Positions 16,004 to 25,074 of a stretch of 64,000 bases of DNA are shown piece after piece; position 1 is the stretch's first letter, and each line of letters begins with the position of its first letter. The position numbers and the translations under genes were made by a program. This DNA comes from Gammaproteobacteria bacterium. Lineage in GTDB: Bacteria > Pseudomonadota > Gammaproteobacteria > Pseudomonadales > Pseudohongiellaceae. The stretch is from the NCBI GenBank assembly GCA_009844085.1, contig VYCF01000073.1:62001-126000 (forward strand), in the 5' to 3' direction. The notes under the pieces are model-generated. The model was given only the letters and a program-made list of their open reading frames with translations, did not search any database and was not told where the DNA came from.

Positions 16004-17293
16004 TCAGGTTCGTGCCGGAGCTTGCAGGATGCCGGTTTCGTTCTCGGACTTGCCGATCACGACGGCGCCGCAGGAATCCGAGAATATGTTGATCGAAGTC
16101 CTGAACATGTCGAGTACGCGGTCCGTCACGAGCAGCAGCCCGATCGCTTCGATCGGCAGGCCGATTGCGGTCAGAATCACCGCGATCGCCACCAGGCTCG
16201 CGGCGGGAATGCCGGCAACGCCGATCGACGTCAGCAGCGCGATCAGCACGACGGTGAACTGCGTGCCGAAGGTCATGTCGAGCCCGTAGGCCTGGGCGAT
16301 GAAGATGGCCGCGACGCATTCATAAAGCGCCGTGCCGTCCATGTTGATCGTGGCGCCCAGCGGCAGGCAGAAACTCGTCACGCGGTCCGAAACCCCCGCA
16401 TTTTCCCTGGTGCAGCGTACGGTCAGCGGCAAGGTGCCGGATGACGATGCCGTGGAAAACGCGGTCAAAATCGCCGGCGCCATCGCCTGGAAGTGCAGGA
16501 AGGGGTTGACCTTGGCCAGGTATTTGAGCATCAGCGGCAAGGTCACGAAAACGTGGAAAGACAGTGCAAGCACCACCGTGATGAAGAATCTGAGCAGAGG
16601 CTCGAAGGCGCCGAAACCGGTCGAGGCAACGGTTTCCGCCACCAGGCCGAATACGCCGATGGGCGCGAAGCTCATGATCCACATGGTGATCTTCATCATG
16701 GTTTCGTAAACGCCGGTCCAGAAGCTGAGCATGGTTTCTCTTGGGCCTTCCGGAATGCGCGACATGAAGAAGCCGAATACCAGGCTGAAGAAAATCAGCC
16801 CGAGCATTTCGCCTTGCGCCGCCGCGTTGACGATATTGGTCGGCACCATGCGCAGGAAGATGTTGACGATGTCGCCGCCGCCACGGCCTTCGACGGCTGC
16901 CATGGTCGAGGCGAGTTCACCGCCGTCGACGGTCAGGTTGAGCGCGTCGCCGGCGGGCTGGCCGTTGATTATTCCCGGCGCCATCAGGTTGACGAAGAAA
17001 AGTCCCACGAGGATCGACAATGTGCTCGTGGTGGCGTAGTAGAGAAAGGTCTTTCCGCCGAGCCGGCCAAGGTCCGTACCGCTGCCGAGCTTGGCGATGC
17101 TGACGATGATCGAAGACATGATCAGCGGCACGACAATCATGAGCAGGCCGTTTAGGAACAATGTGCCGAGGAAGTCGTAGATCCCGTAGAAGGTGATCCC
17201 GAGAAAACCCATTTCGGTGCCGGTGATCGATCCCAGGATCACCGCCAGCGCGATCGCGATCAGAATCTGCCAGTGAAGTTTCAACTTGCGCAT
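16004..17293 (-). CDS. Dicarboxylate/amino acid:cation symporter (DAACS family)
   Basis: Na+- or H+-coupled uptake of glutamate, aspartate or C4-dicarboxylates across the inner membrane. 429 aa with the expected hydrophobic helices. Signature motifs are ASSSGTLPLT and, further on, ATINMDGTA, which form the substrate and cation sites in GltPh/GltP. The start at 17293 is set by AAGGAG 7 nt upstream. It is the first gene of a likely operon with the YbdK ligase and the NosR-like protein. The inverted-repeat element lies between its start and the divergent PQQ dehydrogenase. Confidence 0.88.
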   Translation of the reverse strand: MRKLKLHWQILIAIALAVILGSITGTEMGFLGITFYGIYDFLGTLFLNGLLMIVVPLIMSSIIVSIAKLGSGTDLGRLGGKTFLYYATTSTLSILVGLFFVNLMAPGIINGQPAGDALNLTVDGGELASTMAAVEGRGGGDIVNIFLRMVPTNIVNAAAQGEMLGLIFFSLVFGFFMSRIPEGPRETMLSFWTGVYETMMKITMWIMSFAPIGVFGLVAETVASTGFGAFEPLLRFFITVVLALSFHVFVTLPLMLKYLAKVNPFLHFQAMAPAILTAFSTASSSGTLPLTVRCTRENAGVSDRVTSFCLPLGATINMDGTALYECVAAIFIAQAYGLDMTFGTQFTVVLIALLTSIGVAGIPAASLVAIAVILTAIGLPIEAIGLLLVTDRVLDMFRTSINIFSDSCGAVVIGKSENETGILQAPART

Positions 17294-17425
17294 TCTTTTC
17301 TCCTTGAAGTTCGCCGCCGATGAAGCCGGCCACACGCCGCAACTGGATTCGTCCCGGCAGATTCCAGCGATGATACTTGAGACCCGGTGACATGCACACC
17401 CCCGACCTGTTGGTGGCTTCGAACC

Positions 17426-17536
17426 GTCGCCGTCTGGCGGCCTGGGTGCAGCGGACGCCGTAAATACATCCCTGTAGGCTTCGGGCTCGGCGTCCTGCCT
17501 CGCACGCCCGCTGCACCCAGGCCGCCAGACGGCGAC
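17426..17536. repeat. Large inverted-repeat element with nested hairpin
   Basis: Two perfect 29-nt arms (17426-17454 and 17508-17536) are separated by 53 nt. Inside the spacer a second pair, ACGCCG (17455-17460) and CGGCGT (17488-17493), encloses TACATCCCTGTA, itself a small inverted repeat. The whole can fold into a long cruciform or RNA hairpin. It occupies the only gene-free stretch over 300 bp in the window (17294-17626), between two divergent genes, so it is not a simple terminator. The core resembles dispersed intergenic palindromes I recall from gammaproteobacteria; I could not check copy number. Confidence 0.8.
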
Positions 17537-17626
17537 TCACGCAGTGCAAACCCAACATCGCTTAGTCTTTGACTTGATTGGTGGTGGCTGTTTATGCTGC
17601 CGCCAACCTCGATTGAGAAATGCGCC

Positions 17627-19384
17627 ATGCACAGATTGTCCTGCCTGACCCTGGCTCTGCTGGCACCATTGGCGGTGGCCCAGACCGGGCCGCTTGAACC
17701 CGTTACCGACGCCATGCTGGCGGATCCGCCGCCCGGCTCGTGGCTGAACTGGCGCGGAGACCAGGGAAGCTGGGGTTACAGCGAACTCGACCAGATCGAT
17801 ACCGGCAATGTGCATCGCCTGCAGTTGGTCTGGTCCTGGTCCTTCGACGATACCGGCGCGGGGCAAGCTGCGCCGCTCGTACACGACGGCGTCATGTTCG
17901 TGCCGGGCCCGCGAAGCGTAGTTCAGGCGCTCGATGCGGTTTCGGGCGATCTGTTGTGGGAATATCGACCCGGCATCACCCCCGCGCTGGAAGGTTCGGG
18001 CGCGGTGCCGCTCGGTCCCGAGCAACTCGGCGACGCGGTCCTGCCCGCTACCGCCTGGGCCGGCGTGGGCCGCGGCGTACAAAAGAACATCGCCATCTAT
18101 GGAGACAGGATTTTCGCCGCGACCGAGAACGCCAGCGTACTCGCGATAGATGCCCGGACCGGCCTGCTGGCATGGGAATCTCCTGTGGTCGACCCGGCCA
18201 TGGGCTACAACTATGTCGCCGGCCCGATCATCGCCGACGGCGTTGTCGTCACGGGCATGAGCGGTTGCGAGCGCTTCAAGGAAGGCGCCTGTTACATTAC
18301 CGGCCACGATCCCGACACCGGCGAGGAACTCTGGCGCACGAGCACTGTCGCCCTGCCCGGCGAACCGGGAGGCGACTCATGGGGCGATCTGCCACTGGAG
18401 TTCCGCGCCGGCGGCGATAGCTGGATCTCCGGCAGTTACGATCCCGCCACCGGCCTGGTCTATATCGGCACCGCCCAGGCCAAGCCCTGGGCGCGTGTCG
18501 TGCGCGGCACCGACGGCGACGCGCTATACACCAACAGCACCCTGGCGCTCGATCCGCATAGCGGCGAGATCGTCTGGTACTACCAGCATCTGCCGGGCGA
18601 AACCCATGACATGGACGAAGTTTTCGAGGCGGTGCTGATCGATGTGGACGGCCGCCAGTCGCTGTTCAAGATGGGCAAGCTCGGCATTCTCTGGCAGCTC
18701 GACCGGATGACAGGCGAATTCATCGCCGGCACCGACATCGGCTACCAGACCATCGTCGACTTCGATCCGGTTACCGGCAGCGTGCGCTATCGCGATGGCA
18801 TGATCCCGCGCATCGGCCAGGAACTCGACATGTGCCCGAGCACCTCGGGCTTCAAGAGTTGGCGCGCCATGTCCTATTCGCCGCAGACACAGGCGCTGTA
18901 CATCCCCATCACCCTGAACTGCGAACTGGCCACCTTCGGTCCGGTGGAATTCGAAATCGGCGGCGGCGGCACCGGTCCCGTGCGCCGGATCAACTATCCG
19001 CACCCCGATTCCGGGGGCAATCTCGGCGAATTGCTCGTGCTCGGGGTGCCAGACGGCGAAGTCCGCTGGCGCTATCGCTCGCGGGCTCCCGTCAATACCG
19101 CCGCCCTGGCGACCGCGGGCGGTCTGATTTTCGTCGGCGACTACGACCGGCGCATGTTCGCCTTCGATGCCGGGAACGGCGAGATCCTCTGGCAGACCCG
19201 GGTCAATACTTCGGCCCAGGGCTTTCCGATCACTTACATGATCGACGGGCGCCAATACATCGCCTTGCCCGCCGGAGTCGGCGGGGCAAGCTGGTCTAAC
19301 ATGCTGCCACGGGAACTCGCGCCTGAATTGCGCCGCCCGGCGCGCGGCAATGCGATTCACGTTTTCGCCTTGCCGGAGAACTGA
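17627..19384 (+). CDS. Periplasmic PQQ-dependent dehydrogenase
   Basis: Quinoprotein alcohol/sugar dehydrogenase-like beta-propeller, 585 aa. The start at 17627 gives a clean signal peptide (MHRLSCLTLALLAPLAVAQ); the frame extends 11 residues further upstream without one. Propeller-type W motifs recur (GDLLWEY, GLLAWES, GEELWRT, GEIVWYY, GEILWQT). The vicinal Cys-Cys pair seen in many PQQ alcohol dehydrogenases is absent at the expected place. A c-type cytochrome gene begins 4 nt after its stop and is the likely electron acceptor. The substrate is unknown. Confidence 0.82.
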   Translation: MHRLSCLTLALLAPLAVAQTGPLEPVTDAMLADPPPGSWLNWRGDQGSWGYSELDQIDTGNVHRLQLVWSWSFDDTGAGQAAPLVHDGVMFVPGPRSVVQALDAVSGDLLWEYRPGITPALEGSGAVPLGPEQLGDAVLPATAWAGVGRGVQKNIAIYGDRIFAATENASVLAIDARTGLLAWESPVVDPAMGYNYVAGPIIADGVVVTGMSGCERFKEGACYITGHDPDTGEELWRTSTVALPGEPGGDSWGDLPLEFRAGGDSWISGSYDPATGLVYIGTAQAKPWARVVRGTDGDALYTNSTLALDPHSGEIVWYYQHLPGETHDMDEVFEAVLIDVDGRQSLFKMGKLGILWQLDRMTGEFIAGTDIGYQTIVDFDPVTGSVRYRDGMIPRIGQELDMCPSTSGFKSWRAMSYSPQTQALYIPITLNCELATFGPVEFEIGGGGTGPVRRINYPHPDSGGNLGELLVLGVPDGEVRWRYRSRAPVNTAALATAGGLIFVGDYDRRMFAFDAGNGEILWQTRVNTSAQGFPITYMIDGRQYIALPAGVGGASWSNMLPRELAPELRRPARGNAIHVFALPEN

Positions 19385-19388
19385 GCCC

Positions 19389-19796
19389 TTGCGATTCGCC
19401 CTGGCAACGACCTGCTGGGCCGCGCTGGAAGCGGCTTCGGCAGCAGCAGCGGCCGGCCTCGGCGACGGCTTGTACAGTTCCGAACAGGCTGCCCGCGGCG
19501 CGGAAGCCTATCGCGCCACCTGTTCCTCCTGCCACGCGCTCGACCTGCGCGGCAACAGCAATTCTCCCGGCCTGCGCGGAATCGGTTTCCTGTTCGTCTG
19601 GGAGGGCCGCAGCCTGGGCGAGTTTTACACTCAAATGCGCACGACCATGCCGCAGGAAAGTCCCGGCTCGCTGACGGAAGGCCAGTATCTCGACATCCTC
19701 GCGTACATCCTCGAGCAGAATGAATATCCCGCGGGCGACGCCGATCTTGCCAATGCCTCGGGCGAATTGGACACTGTCGTCATCAGCACGCCTTGA
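19389..19796 (+). CDS. Small c-type cytochrome, probable partner of the PQQ dehydrogenase
   Basis: 135 aa from a TTG at 19389, four nt after the preceding stop. The N-terminus reads as an Ala-rich export signal, then one haem site CSSCH (45-49) and a distal Met in TTMPQESPG. An ATG at 19350 in the same frame would overlap the upstream gene by 35 nt and put charged residues before the signal, so I favour TTG with translational coupling. As a periplasmic class I cytochrome it would carry electrons from the PQQ enzyme to the respiratory chain. Confidence 0.72.
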   Translation: MRFALATTCWAALEAASAAAAAGLGDGLYSSEQAARGAEAYRATCSSCHALDLRGNSNSPGLRGIGFLFVWEGRSLGEFYTQMRTTMPQESPGSLTEGQYLDILAYILEQNEYPAGDADLANASGELDTVVISTP

Positions 19797-19819
19797 CGCC
19801 CCTTGAGAGAGGCCCAGCC

Positions 19820-21010
19820 ATGAACTCACTTCGATTCTTTCGACTGCAAATTTCGCGGCTTTTCGCGCTTTTGAGCTGCCTGACGCTGTTCGCGCAAGCG
19901 CCCGTCCAGGCTCAGGACTCGGACGAGCGACCGCGGGCGCGGGAAGCCGGCGTCATCGTCGGCGTTTTCGAACCCGGTCCGCTGAACGCCATCACCGACG
20001 TGGAAGGCGTGCGTGTCGGCCAGAGCACGGTGATCCGCGGCGACGACATCCGCACCGGCGTCACGGCGATCATCCCCGCGCCGGGCAATCTCTACACCCA
20101 CCCGATTCCCGCCTGGATTCACGTCGGCAACGGCTACGGCAAGCTGATCGGCGAAACCCAGGTGCGCGAGTTCGGCGAAATCGAGACCCCCGTGTTGTTA
20201 GTCTGCACCTTGTGCGTCTGGAGCGCCGCCAACGCGCTCAAGGAATGGAACTACGAACAGCCCGGCATGGGCGAACACACCTTGAATCCCATTGTCGGCG
20301 AAACCAACGACAGCCGCGTCAACGACATGTGGGCCGATCCGGTCGGGCGCGACGAAGTTTTCGAGGCGCTCGACAACGCTGCCTCCGGGCCGGTCGCCGA
20401 GGGTTCGGTCGGCGCAGGAACCGGCACCCAGGCCTTTGGCTGGAAAGGCGGCATCGGCACGAGTTCGCGGGTATTGCCCGCCGATCTCGGCGGCTACACC
20501 ATCGGCGTGCTCGTACAGACCAACTATGGCGGCATACTCGAAATCAACGGCGCCCCCGTGGGCCGGAAACTCGGCAACTATTCCTTCCGGACCTCGATCG
20601 AAGGCGAAGACCAGGACCGCGAAGACGGCTCGATCATGATGGTAGTGGCGACCGACGCTCCGCTCGACAGCCGCGGCCTGCAACGGCTTTCAATGCGCGC
20701 CATGATGGGCCTTGCGCGTACCGGCTCGTTCGCAAGCAACGGCTCTGGCGATTACGTAATCGCTTTTTCGGCCAATCCCAGCGTGCGCCGCCCGCGCAGC
20801 AGCAATGCGCCGGTGCCCACCGAAGTGCTGGTGAACGAGGCCATGTCGCCGTTGTTCGCGGCCACCGCCGAAGCGACAGAGGAAGCAATCTACAACGCCA
20901 TCTTCAAGGCCACTACGGTCAGCAGCGCCCGCGGGGAGTTGCGCGCGATTCCCCTCGATGAAGTGCTCGAAATCCTGCGCAAGTACAACGCCATCAACGA
21001 ACCAATGTAG
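19820..21010 (+). CDS. Secreted P1/S58 family peptidase (DmpA-like aminopeptidase)
   Basis: N-terminal-nucleophile hydrolase that self-cleaves into two chains; relatives are D-/L-aminopeptidases or beta-peptidyl aminopeptidases. 396 aa from the ATG at 19820 (GAGAGG upstream), with a signal peptide ending at VQAQD. AITDVEGVRVGQST is the family opening, and GWKGGIGTSSR contains the expected Gly-Thr/Ser cleavage and nucleophile region. An upstream in-frame start at 19793 overlaps the cytochrome gene. It lies between two PQQ dehydrogenase genes on the same strand, within a probable operon from 17627 to 22969. Confidence 0.83.
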   Translation: MNSLRFFRLQISRLFALLSCLTLFAQAPVQAQDSDERPRAREAGVIVGVFEPGPLNAITDVEGVRVGQSTVIRGDDIRTGVTAIIPAPGNLYTHPIPAWIHVGNGYGKLIGETQVREFGEIETPVLLVCTLCVWSAANALKEWNYEQPGMGEHTLNPIVGETNDSRVNDMWADPVGRDEVFEALDNAASGPVAEGSVGAGTGTQAFGWKGGIGTSSRVLPADLGGYTIGVLVQTNYGGILEINGAPVGRKLGNYSFRTSIEGEDQDREDGSIMMVVATDAPLDSRGLQRLSMRAMMGLARTGSFASNGSGDYVIAFSANPSVRRPRSSNAPVPTEVLVNEAMSPLFAATAEATEEAIYNAIFKATTVSSARGELRAIPLDEVLEILRKYNAINEPM

Positions 21011-21019
21011 GGGTGGCAC

Positions 21020-22969
21020 ATGCCCGAATTCAGACTCGTAATCGCCGTTTTCCTGATTTGTTCGCTTGCGGCCTGCCTTCCCGCGCCTGACGACGATGCC
21101 GCGGGCAACTGGCCGCATCACGGAGCCGATCATTCTTCGAGCAAATACGCGCCGCACGCTCAGATCGACCGCAACAATTTCTCCGAGCTTGAAATCGCCT
21201 GGACCTGGGTCTCGGCCGATTCGCGCATAGACGAGGAATTGCGCTATTTCACCGGCGACTATCGCGCCACGCCGATCTTTGTCGACGGCGTACTTTATAC
21301 CGCCACCAATCATTCCCAGGTCGTGGCCCTCGATCCGGCCAGCGGCGAGGAACTATGGCTTTTCGATCCGGAAAGCTATCGCGCCGGGCCGCCCAATTTT
21401 TCCCCGGTGCAGACCCGCGGCATCGAATACTGGACCGACGGTGAAATCGAACGCATTTTCATCGCCACATTAGGAAAGCAATTGGTTTCCATAGATATCG
21501 AAACCGGCCGCCCTGACCCGAATTTCGGCGATGACGGCTTCGTCGACCTGCGCGGCGAACTGGGTCGGCTCGAATTCGAGATGAACAACATCACCCATGG
21601 CGCGCCGCCGATCGCCGTCGGCAGCAGCGTGATCGTCGGCTCGAAAATCTACGACTACATCATGTCCAACCGCAGCCCGCCGGGTCACGTGCGCGCCTAC
21701 GACGCCTACACCGGCGAATTCAAATGGCGATTCAACACGATTCCCCAGCCCGGCGAGCCCTATAACGAAACCTGGGAAAACGGTTCCTGGGCGACCACGG
21801 GCAATACCAATGTCTGGTCCTTCATGTCCGCCGACGATGAGGCGGGGATCGTCTACCTGCCCGTTTCCACGCCGACCAACGACTACTGGGGCGGCATGCG
21901 CCATGGCGAGAATGTCTTCGCCGAAAGCCTGGTCGCGCTAGACGCCGATACCGGCGAGCGAATCTGGCATTTTCAGACGGTGCACCACGGCATCTGGGAC
22001 TACGACATCGCCTCGGCGCCCAACCTGGTCGACATCGTCGTCGACGGCACGCCGATCAAGGCCGTCGCGCAGGTGTCGAAGACAGGCTTTACCTACGTGT
22101 TCGACCGTCTCACGGGAGAACCTGTGTGGCCCATTGAGGAGCGGCCCGTGCCGCCAAGCACGGTCCCCGGCGAGAGACTGCATCCGACCCAGCCGTTCCC
22201 GACCCGGCCCCTGCCCTTCGAGCAGATCGGCATCACCGAAGACGACCTGATCGATTTCACGCCGGAATTGCGCGCCGAAGCCGAACGGATCGCAAGCGAA
22301 TACGTTATCGGCCCGATCTTCACGCCAACCATCGTCGCCGGTCAGGACGGCAAGCGCTCGACGATCGTCGTGCCTGGCGCCGGAGGCGGCGCCAACTTTC
22401 CCGGTGCTTCGCTCGATCCGGAAACAAGCGTGCTCTACATCCCATCGGTAACCCGGCCCACCGGCATGTCCCTGGTCGAGCCTCCACCAGGCGCTTCAGA
22501 CTGGCCCTACGTAATCCGCTACGACCGCACCACCGGACCCCAGGGGCTCCCCTTGCTCAAGCCACCTTACCGGCGCATCACCGCCATCGACCTGAATACC
22601 GGCGAACACGTCTGGCAAATTCCTTTCGGCAAGGGCCCCACGGACCATCCCGCCATCGCCCATCTGAATCTCGGCCCCTTGGGTAGCGTATTCAGCGATG
22701 TCATCGCCGAAGGCGGCGTACTCATCACCGAAACCCTTCTCATCTCCTATCTTGCGCAGAGGGATGAAATCGAACCGGAGGCAACAGGCTCAATCCTCGT
22801 CGCCCACGACAAGCAAACAGGCGAATTGCTCGGCGAGATCATGGTTGACCAGCGCCTCCACGGCGCCCCGATGAGCTACGAACACGAAGGCCGGCAATAC
22901 ATCGCCGCAGCCGCCGGTGGCCGCGACGGAGATTTCGGCGAACTCGTAGTATTTGCCCTGCCGCATTGA
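21020..22969 (+). CDS. PQQ-dependent dehydrogenase lipoprotein
   Basis: 649 aa, beginning with a lipoprotein signal (CSLAAC, lipidated Cys about residue 19), so it is probably anchored to a membrane facing the periplasm. The segment NWPHHGADHSSSKYAP and repeated GEELWLF- and GEHVWQI-type blades are typical of membrane-glucose/quinate-type quinoproteins. GAGGGANFPGAS and HEGRQYIAAAAGG near the end are conserved family blocks. It starts 9 nt after the S58 peptidase gene. The last ~30 codons include a 24-nt stretch repeated at 25075-25098. The substrate is unknown. Confidence 0.82.
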   Translation: MPEFRLVIAVFLICSLAACLPAPDDDAAGNWPHHGADHSSSKYAPHAQIDRNNFSELEIAWTWVSADSRIDEELRYFTGDYRATPIFVDGVLYTATNHSQVVALDPASGEELWLFDPESYRAGPPNFSPVQTRGIEYWTDGEIERIFIATLGKQLVSIDIETGRPDPNFGDDGFVDLRGELGRLEFEMNNITHGAPPIAVGSSVIVGSKIYDYIMSNRSPPGHVRAYDAYTGEFKWRFNTIPQPGEPYNETWENGSWATTGNTNVWSFMSADDEAGIVYLPVSTPTNDYWGGMRHGENVFAESLVALDADTGERIWHFQTVHHGIWDYDIASAPNLVDIVVDGTPIKAVAQVSKTGFTYVFDRLTGEPVWPIEERPVPPSTVPGERLHPTQPFPTRPLPFEQIGITEDDLIDFTPELRAEAERIASEYVIGPIFTPTIVAGQDGKRSTIVVPGAGGGANFPGASLDPETSVLYIPSVTRPTGMSLVEPPPGASDWPYVIRYDRTTGPQGLPLLKPPYRRITAIDLNTGEHVWQIPFGKGPTDHPAIAHLNLGPLGSVFSDVIAEGGVLITETLLISYLAQRDEIEPEATGSILVAHDKQTGELLGEIMVDQRLHGAPMSYEHEGRQYIAAAAGGRDGDFGELVVFALPH

Positions 22970-23085
22970 ATACCGCGGGTCGCCAGCGGCGATTTGTCCG
23001 TCTCGACAAAGCTATCAATCTGTTCCCATCGACGCTTTTAGCTGTTAGTTTCCAAGGTATCGACATCGCAATGGAGAGCAAAATC

Positions 23086-23562
23086 ATGTCCCGTCCAATC
23101 CTGGTTGTGGCCGCCCTGATCGTTTTCCCGTTAGCTGCACTCTCACAGGAATCAGAGGAAACAAGGGACTTCACTTGGTACACAAACTGCAACATTGTCG
23201 GCCTATCAGTCGCTGTCGCAGATTTGGCGGATTCTGGCCTGACACAGGAAATCGTTGAGTCGGTGATTGAGTCAAAAATGTGGCAGGAGAGAGTTCCCTA
23301 CGATCCGACTGGCGCGCCACACCTACGGGCGCTGATCTTGGTCCACCAAGATAGTAGCTACCGCGTCTCCCTTTGGATGGAGAAGGAAATGACCGACTTG
23401 GCAACCGGAATCACTGATTACGCCAAGACGTGGGATGTTCACTACACAGGAGTATCCGAACATAGAGCGCAATACGGCGCTATCCTGGACAAGCTGATAT
23501 ACGGCTTAGAATTGTTTGCAGGACTTTACAAAAGAGAGAACCTAGAGGCTTGCGATCAGTGA
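23086..23562 (+). CDS. Hypothetical exported protein
   Basis: 158 aa from the ATG at 23086, supported by GGAGAG seven nt upstream; an ATG at 23071 is also in frame. It has a signal peptide (SRPILVVAALIVFPLAALS) and a short mature domain with no motif I recognise. The end overlaps the next small gene by GTGA. AT content is a little higher than in the PQQ genes. It lies in the segment between the two copies of a 24-nt PQQ-dehydrogenase fragment, suggesting an insertion. Confidence 0.55.
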   Translation: MSRPILVVAALIVFPLAALSQESEETRDFTWYTNCNIVGLSVAVADLADSGLTQEIVESVIESKMWQERVPYDPTGAPHLRALILVHQDSSYRVSLWMEKEMTDLATGITDYAKTWDVHYTGVSEHRAQYGAILDKLIYGLELFAGLYKRENLEACDQ

Positions 23563-23846
23563 GATTAATCTTACTTCTAGCTTTGATTGCTGTGATTTAC
23601 TTCGTGTTTTTCGACGAACGCGACGCATGGATTGCTTTCGTCTACCCAGATCAGACAAATGACTTGATATATCAAACGATCTTCGACTTGGATTCATATG
23701 AAGATTGTCGAGCAGAAGCCATCGAAATGATGGGAATGATGAACTGGAATGAGGCAGTGTATGAATGCGGGAGGGATTGCGAGTATCAGTCGATACTCGG
23801 AATCTACGTCTGTGAAGAGATGAGGCCAAACTTGACGTTCTTCTGA
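23559..23846 (+). CDS. Small membrane-anchored hypothetical protein
   Basis: 95 aa from the GTG at 23559, which overlaps the preceding stop (GTGA) with AGAGG 10 nt upstream; TTG at 23550 is an alternative. An N-terminal membrane helix (LILLLALIAVIYFVFF) is followed by an acidic tail with four cysteines (C64 to C88 region, for example YECGRDCEYQ) that could form disulfides outside the membrane. No family recognised. Coupling to the preceding exported protein suggests that the two act together. Confidence 0.5.
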   Translation: MRLILLLALIAVIYFVFFDERDAWIAFVYPDQTNDLIYQTIFDLDSYEDCRAEAIEMMGMMNWNEAVYECGRDCEYQSILGIYVCEEMRPNLTFF

Positions 23847-23943
23847 TGATTTCAATTCCGTAGGTTAAGAAATCTACTGGATTGCCCGGCGACTTCAACG
23901 TTCGGATCTTGAGACACCTTGAATTACAACTGCAAGGTATTGA

Positions 23944-24522
23944 CTACAAAAACGACTGATACTCATCCATGAGAGTTGCGACCTGAAGCAATCCCTGCGC
24001 CTCCGCTTTGCGGACTAGTGCTGTGGCATCAAGACCTGGACTTTTGAGGCGTTCTCTCATCCGCTTCAAAGCTTGTATGGCCTCAATCGGGTCAAGCGTG
24101 AATGTGTCCGCGATAAAACTATCTGCGGAAATTGCCTCGATTTCATGTGGAGCCAGTATGTCTGCGGGAAAATCCGAGAGATTGTCGGTGACTATGACGG
24201 AAGCTGAAATGGTAATGGCTGCCGCCAATACATGATTGTCGTTGGGATCGGGCAATTTCAGCGTTTTCTCGATTGCTTCGAAGCCATTAACGACAGCTTC
24301 GGGAAACGCAGCCTCTATTGCTGCCCGCTGATGTGAGCCGTCGGTTTCGCCGTTGGTTATCTCCGAGATGGCCTTCTGCGTTTCATCAAGTATGCGAGCG
24401 CTCCAACGCGGCCGGAATAGGCCCGCTTCAGCTAGGCTGAGCAGCAAATTGCGGCGTAGCGCTCCGCCAAGGACACAAGCATCGATAAGCGCAGTGAACC
24501 GGTCGGTGTACCGGCTCCTCAT
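23944..24522 (-). CDS. PIN-domain ribonuclease toxin
   Basis: 192 aa. The PIN-type acidic residues are visible: ALIDACVLGG (first Asp), an Asp pair in LPDPNDNHVLAAA and the late VTDNLSDFP. PIN toxins of this type cleave RNA with Mg2+. It overlaps the upstream antitoxin gene by 4 nt (24519-24522), the usual order antitoxin then toxin. The ~75-residue C-terminal extension after the PIN core is typical of the longer PIN proteins paired with excisionase-type antitoxins. RNA target unknown. Confidence 0.78.
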   Translation of the reverse strand: MRSRYTDRFTALIDACVLGGALRRNLLLSLAEAGLFRPRWSARILDETQKAISEITNGETDGSHQRAAIEAAFPEAVVNGFEAIEKTLKLPDPNDNHVLAAAITISASVIVTDNLSDFPADILAPHEIEAISADSFIADTFTLDPIEAIQALKRMRERLKSPGLDATALVRKAEAQGLLQVATLMDEYQSFL

Positions 24523-24983
24523 ATGAGCCCCTGTTCCGCATCAGTGCGGGCAAGAGCTTCCAAGGCAGAGGACCGAGTTGCATCGCGCCTGTCCCTGTAG
24601 GAGAACAAATCGTTGGCGCGGATACGACGATGTCTGCCAGTCTTGGTAAACGGGATATCACCACCCTCGATCAGCTTTATGAGATAGGGCCTCGACACAT
24701 TCAGCAGGTCGGCGGCTTGCTGTGTTGTCAGTTCCGCCTCCACGGGAATCATGCGGAAGCCACGACCGCTCGACACGAGCCTCAGCACTTCGAGCAGCGA
24801 CTCCGTCAAGGCCGGCGTCAACGTTATGGTCTCGATCTTGCCATTGTCCTGGGCAAGGGATAGCCTGGCGCCTTCGCCATCACTGGTCTGGGAAGCAACG
24901 ATCATTCTGAGTTGTTCCGCATTCTCGATCTCGACCTCGTCTGGCAATCGATCAAAGAAAGCATCTCTCCTGAGCGCGTTCAT
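24519..24983 (-). CDS. Excisionase/MerR-type HTH antitoxin for the PIN toxin
   Basis: 154 aa. The C-terminal half has an excisionase-family helix-turn-helix (TTQQAADLLNVSRPYLIKLI, then GRHRRIRANDLFSY). The N-terminal ~75 residues are a dimerisation or neutralisation region without a recognised motif. It is coupled to the PIN toxin by a 4-nt overlap. Antitoxins of this kind repress their own promoter, and candidate operator repeats lie just upstream at 25033-25063. Confidence 0.78.
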   Translation of the reverse strand: MNALRRDAFFDRLPDEVEIENAEQLRMIVASQTSDGEGARLSLAQDNGKIETITLTPALTESLLEVLRLVSSGRGFRMIPVEAELTTQQAADLLNVSRPYLIKLIEGGDIPFTKTGRHRRIRANDLFSYRDRRDATRSSALEALARTDAEQGLI

Positions 24984-25032
24984 ATTCTTTCTCTGAAATT
25001 AAGTTCGTAACATGCGAAAGAGTACCCATTAT

Positions 25033-25063
25033 TCGAAATAATCGCAATACTCGAAATATTCGA
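25033..25063. promoter_or_regulatory. Candidate operator of the PIN toxin-antitoxin operon
   Basis: TCGAAATA occurs twice 18 nt apart (25033, 25051), and the second copy is part of the palindrome TCGAAATATTCGA. This AT-rich patch is 50-80 nt upstream of the antitoxin start at 24983, the expected place for an autoregulatory site. Seen by eye; no binding data. Confidence 0.45.
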
Positions 25064-25074
25064 ATACTTCGGGA

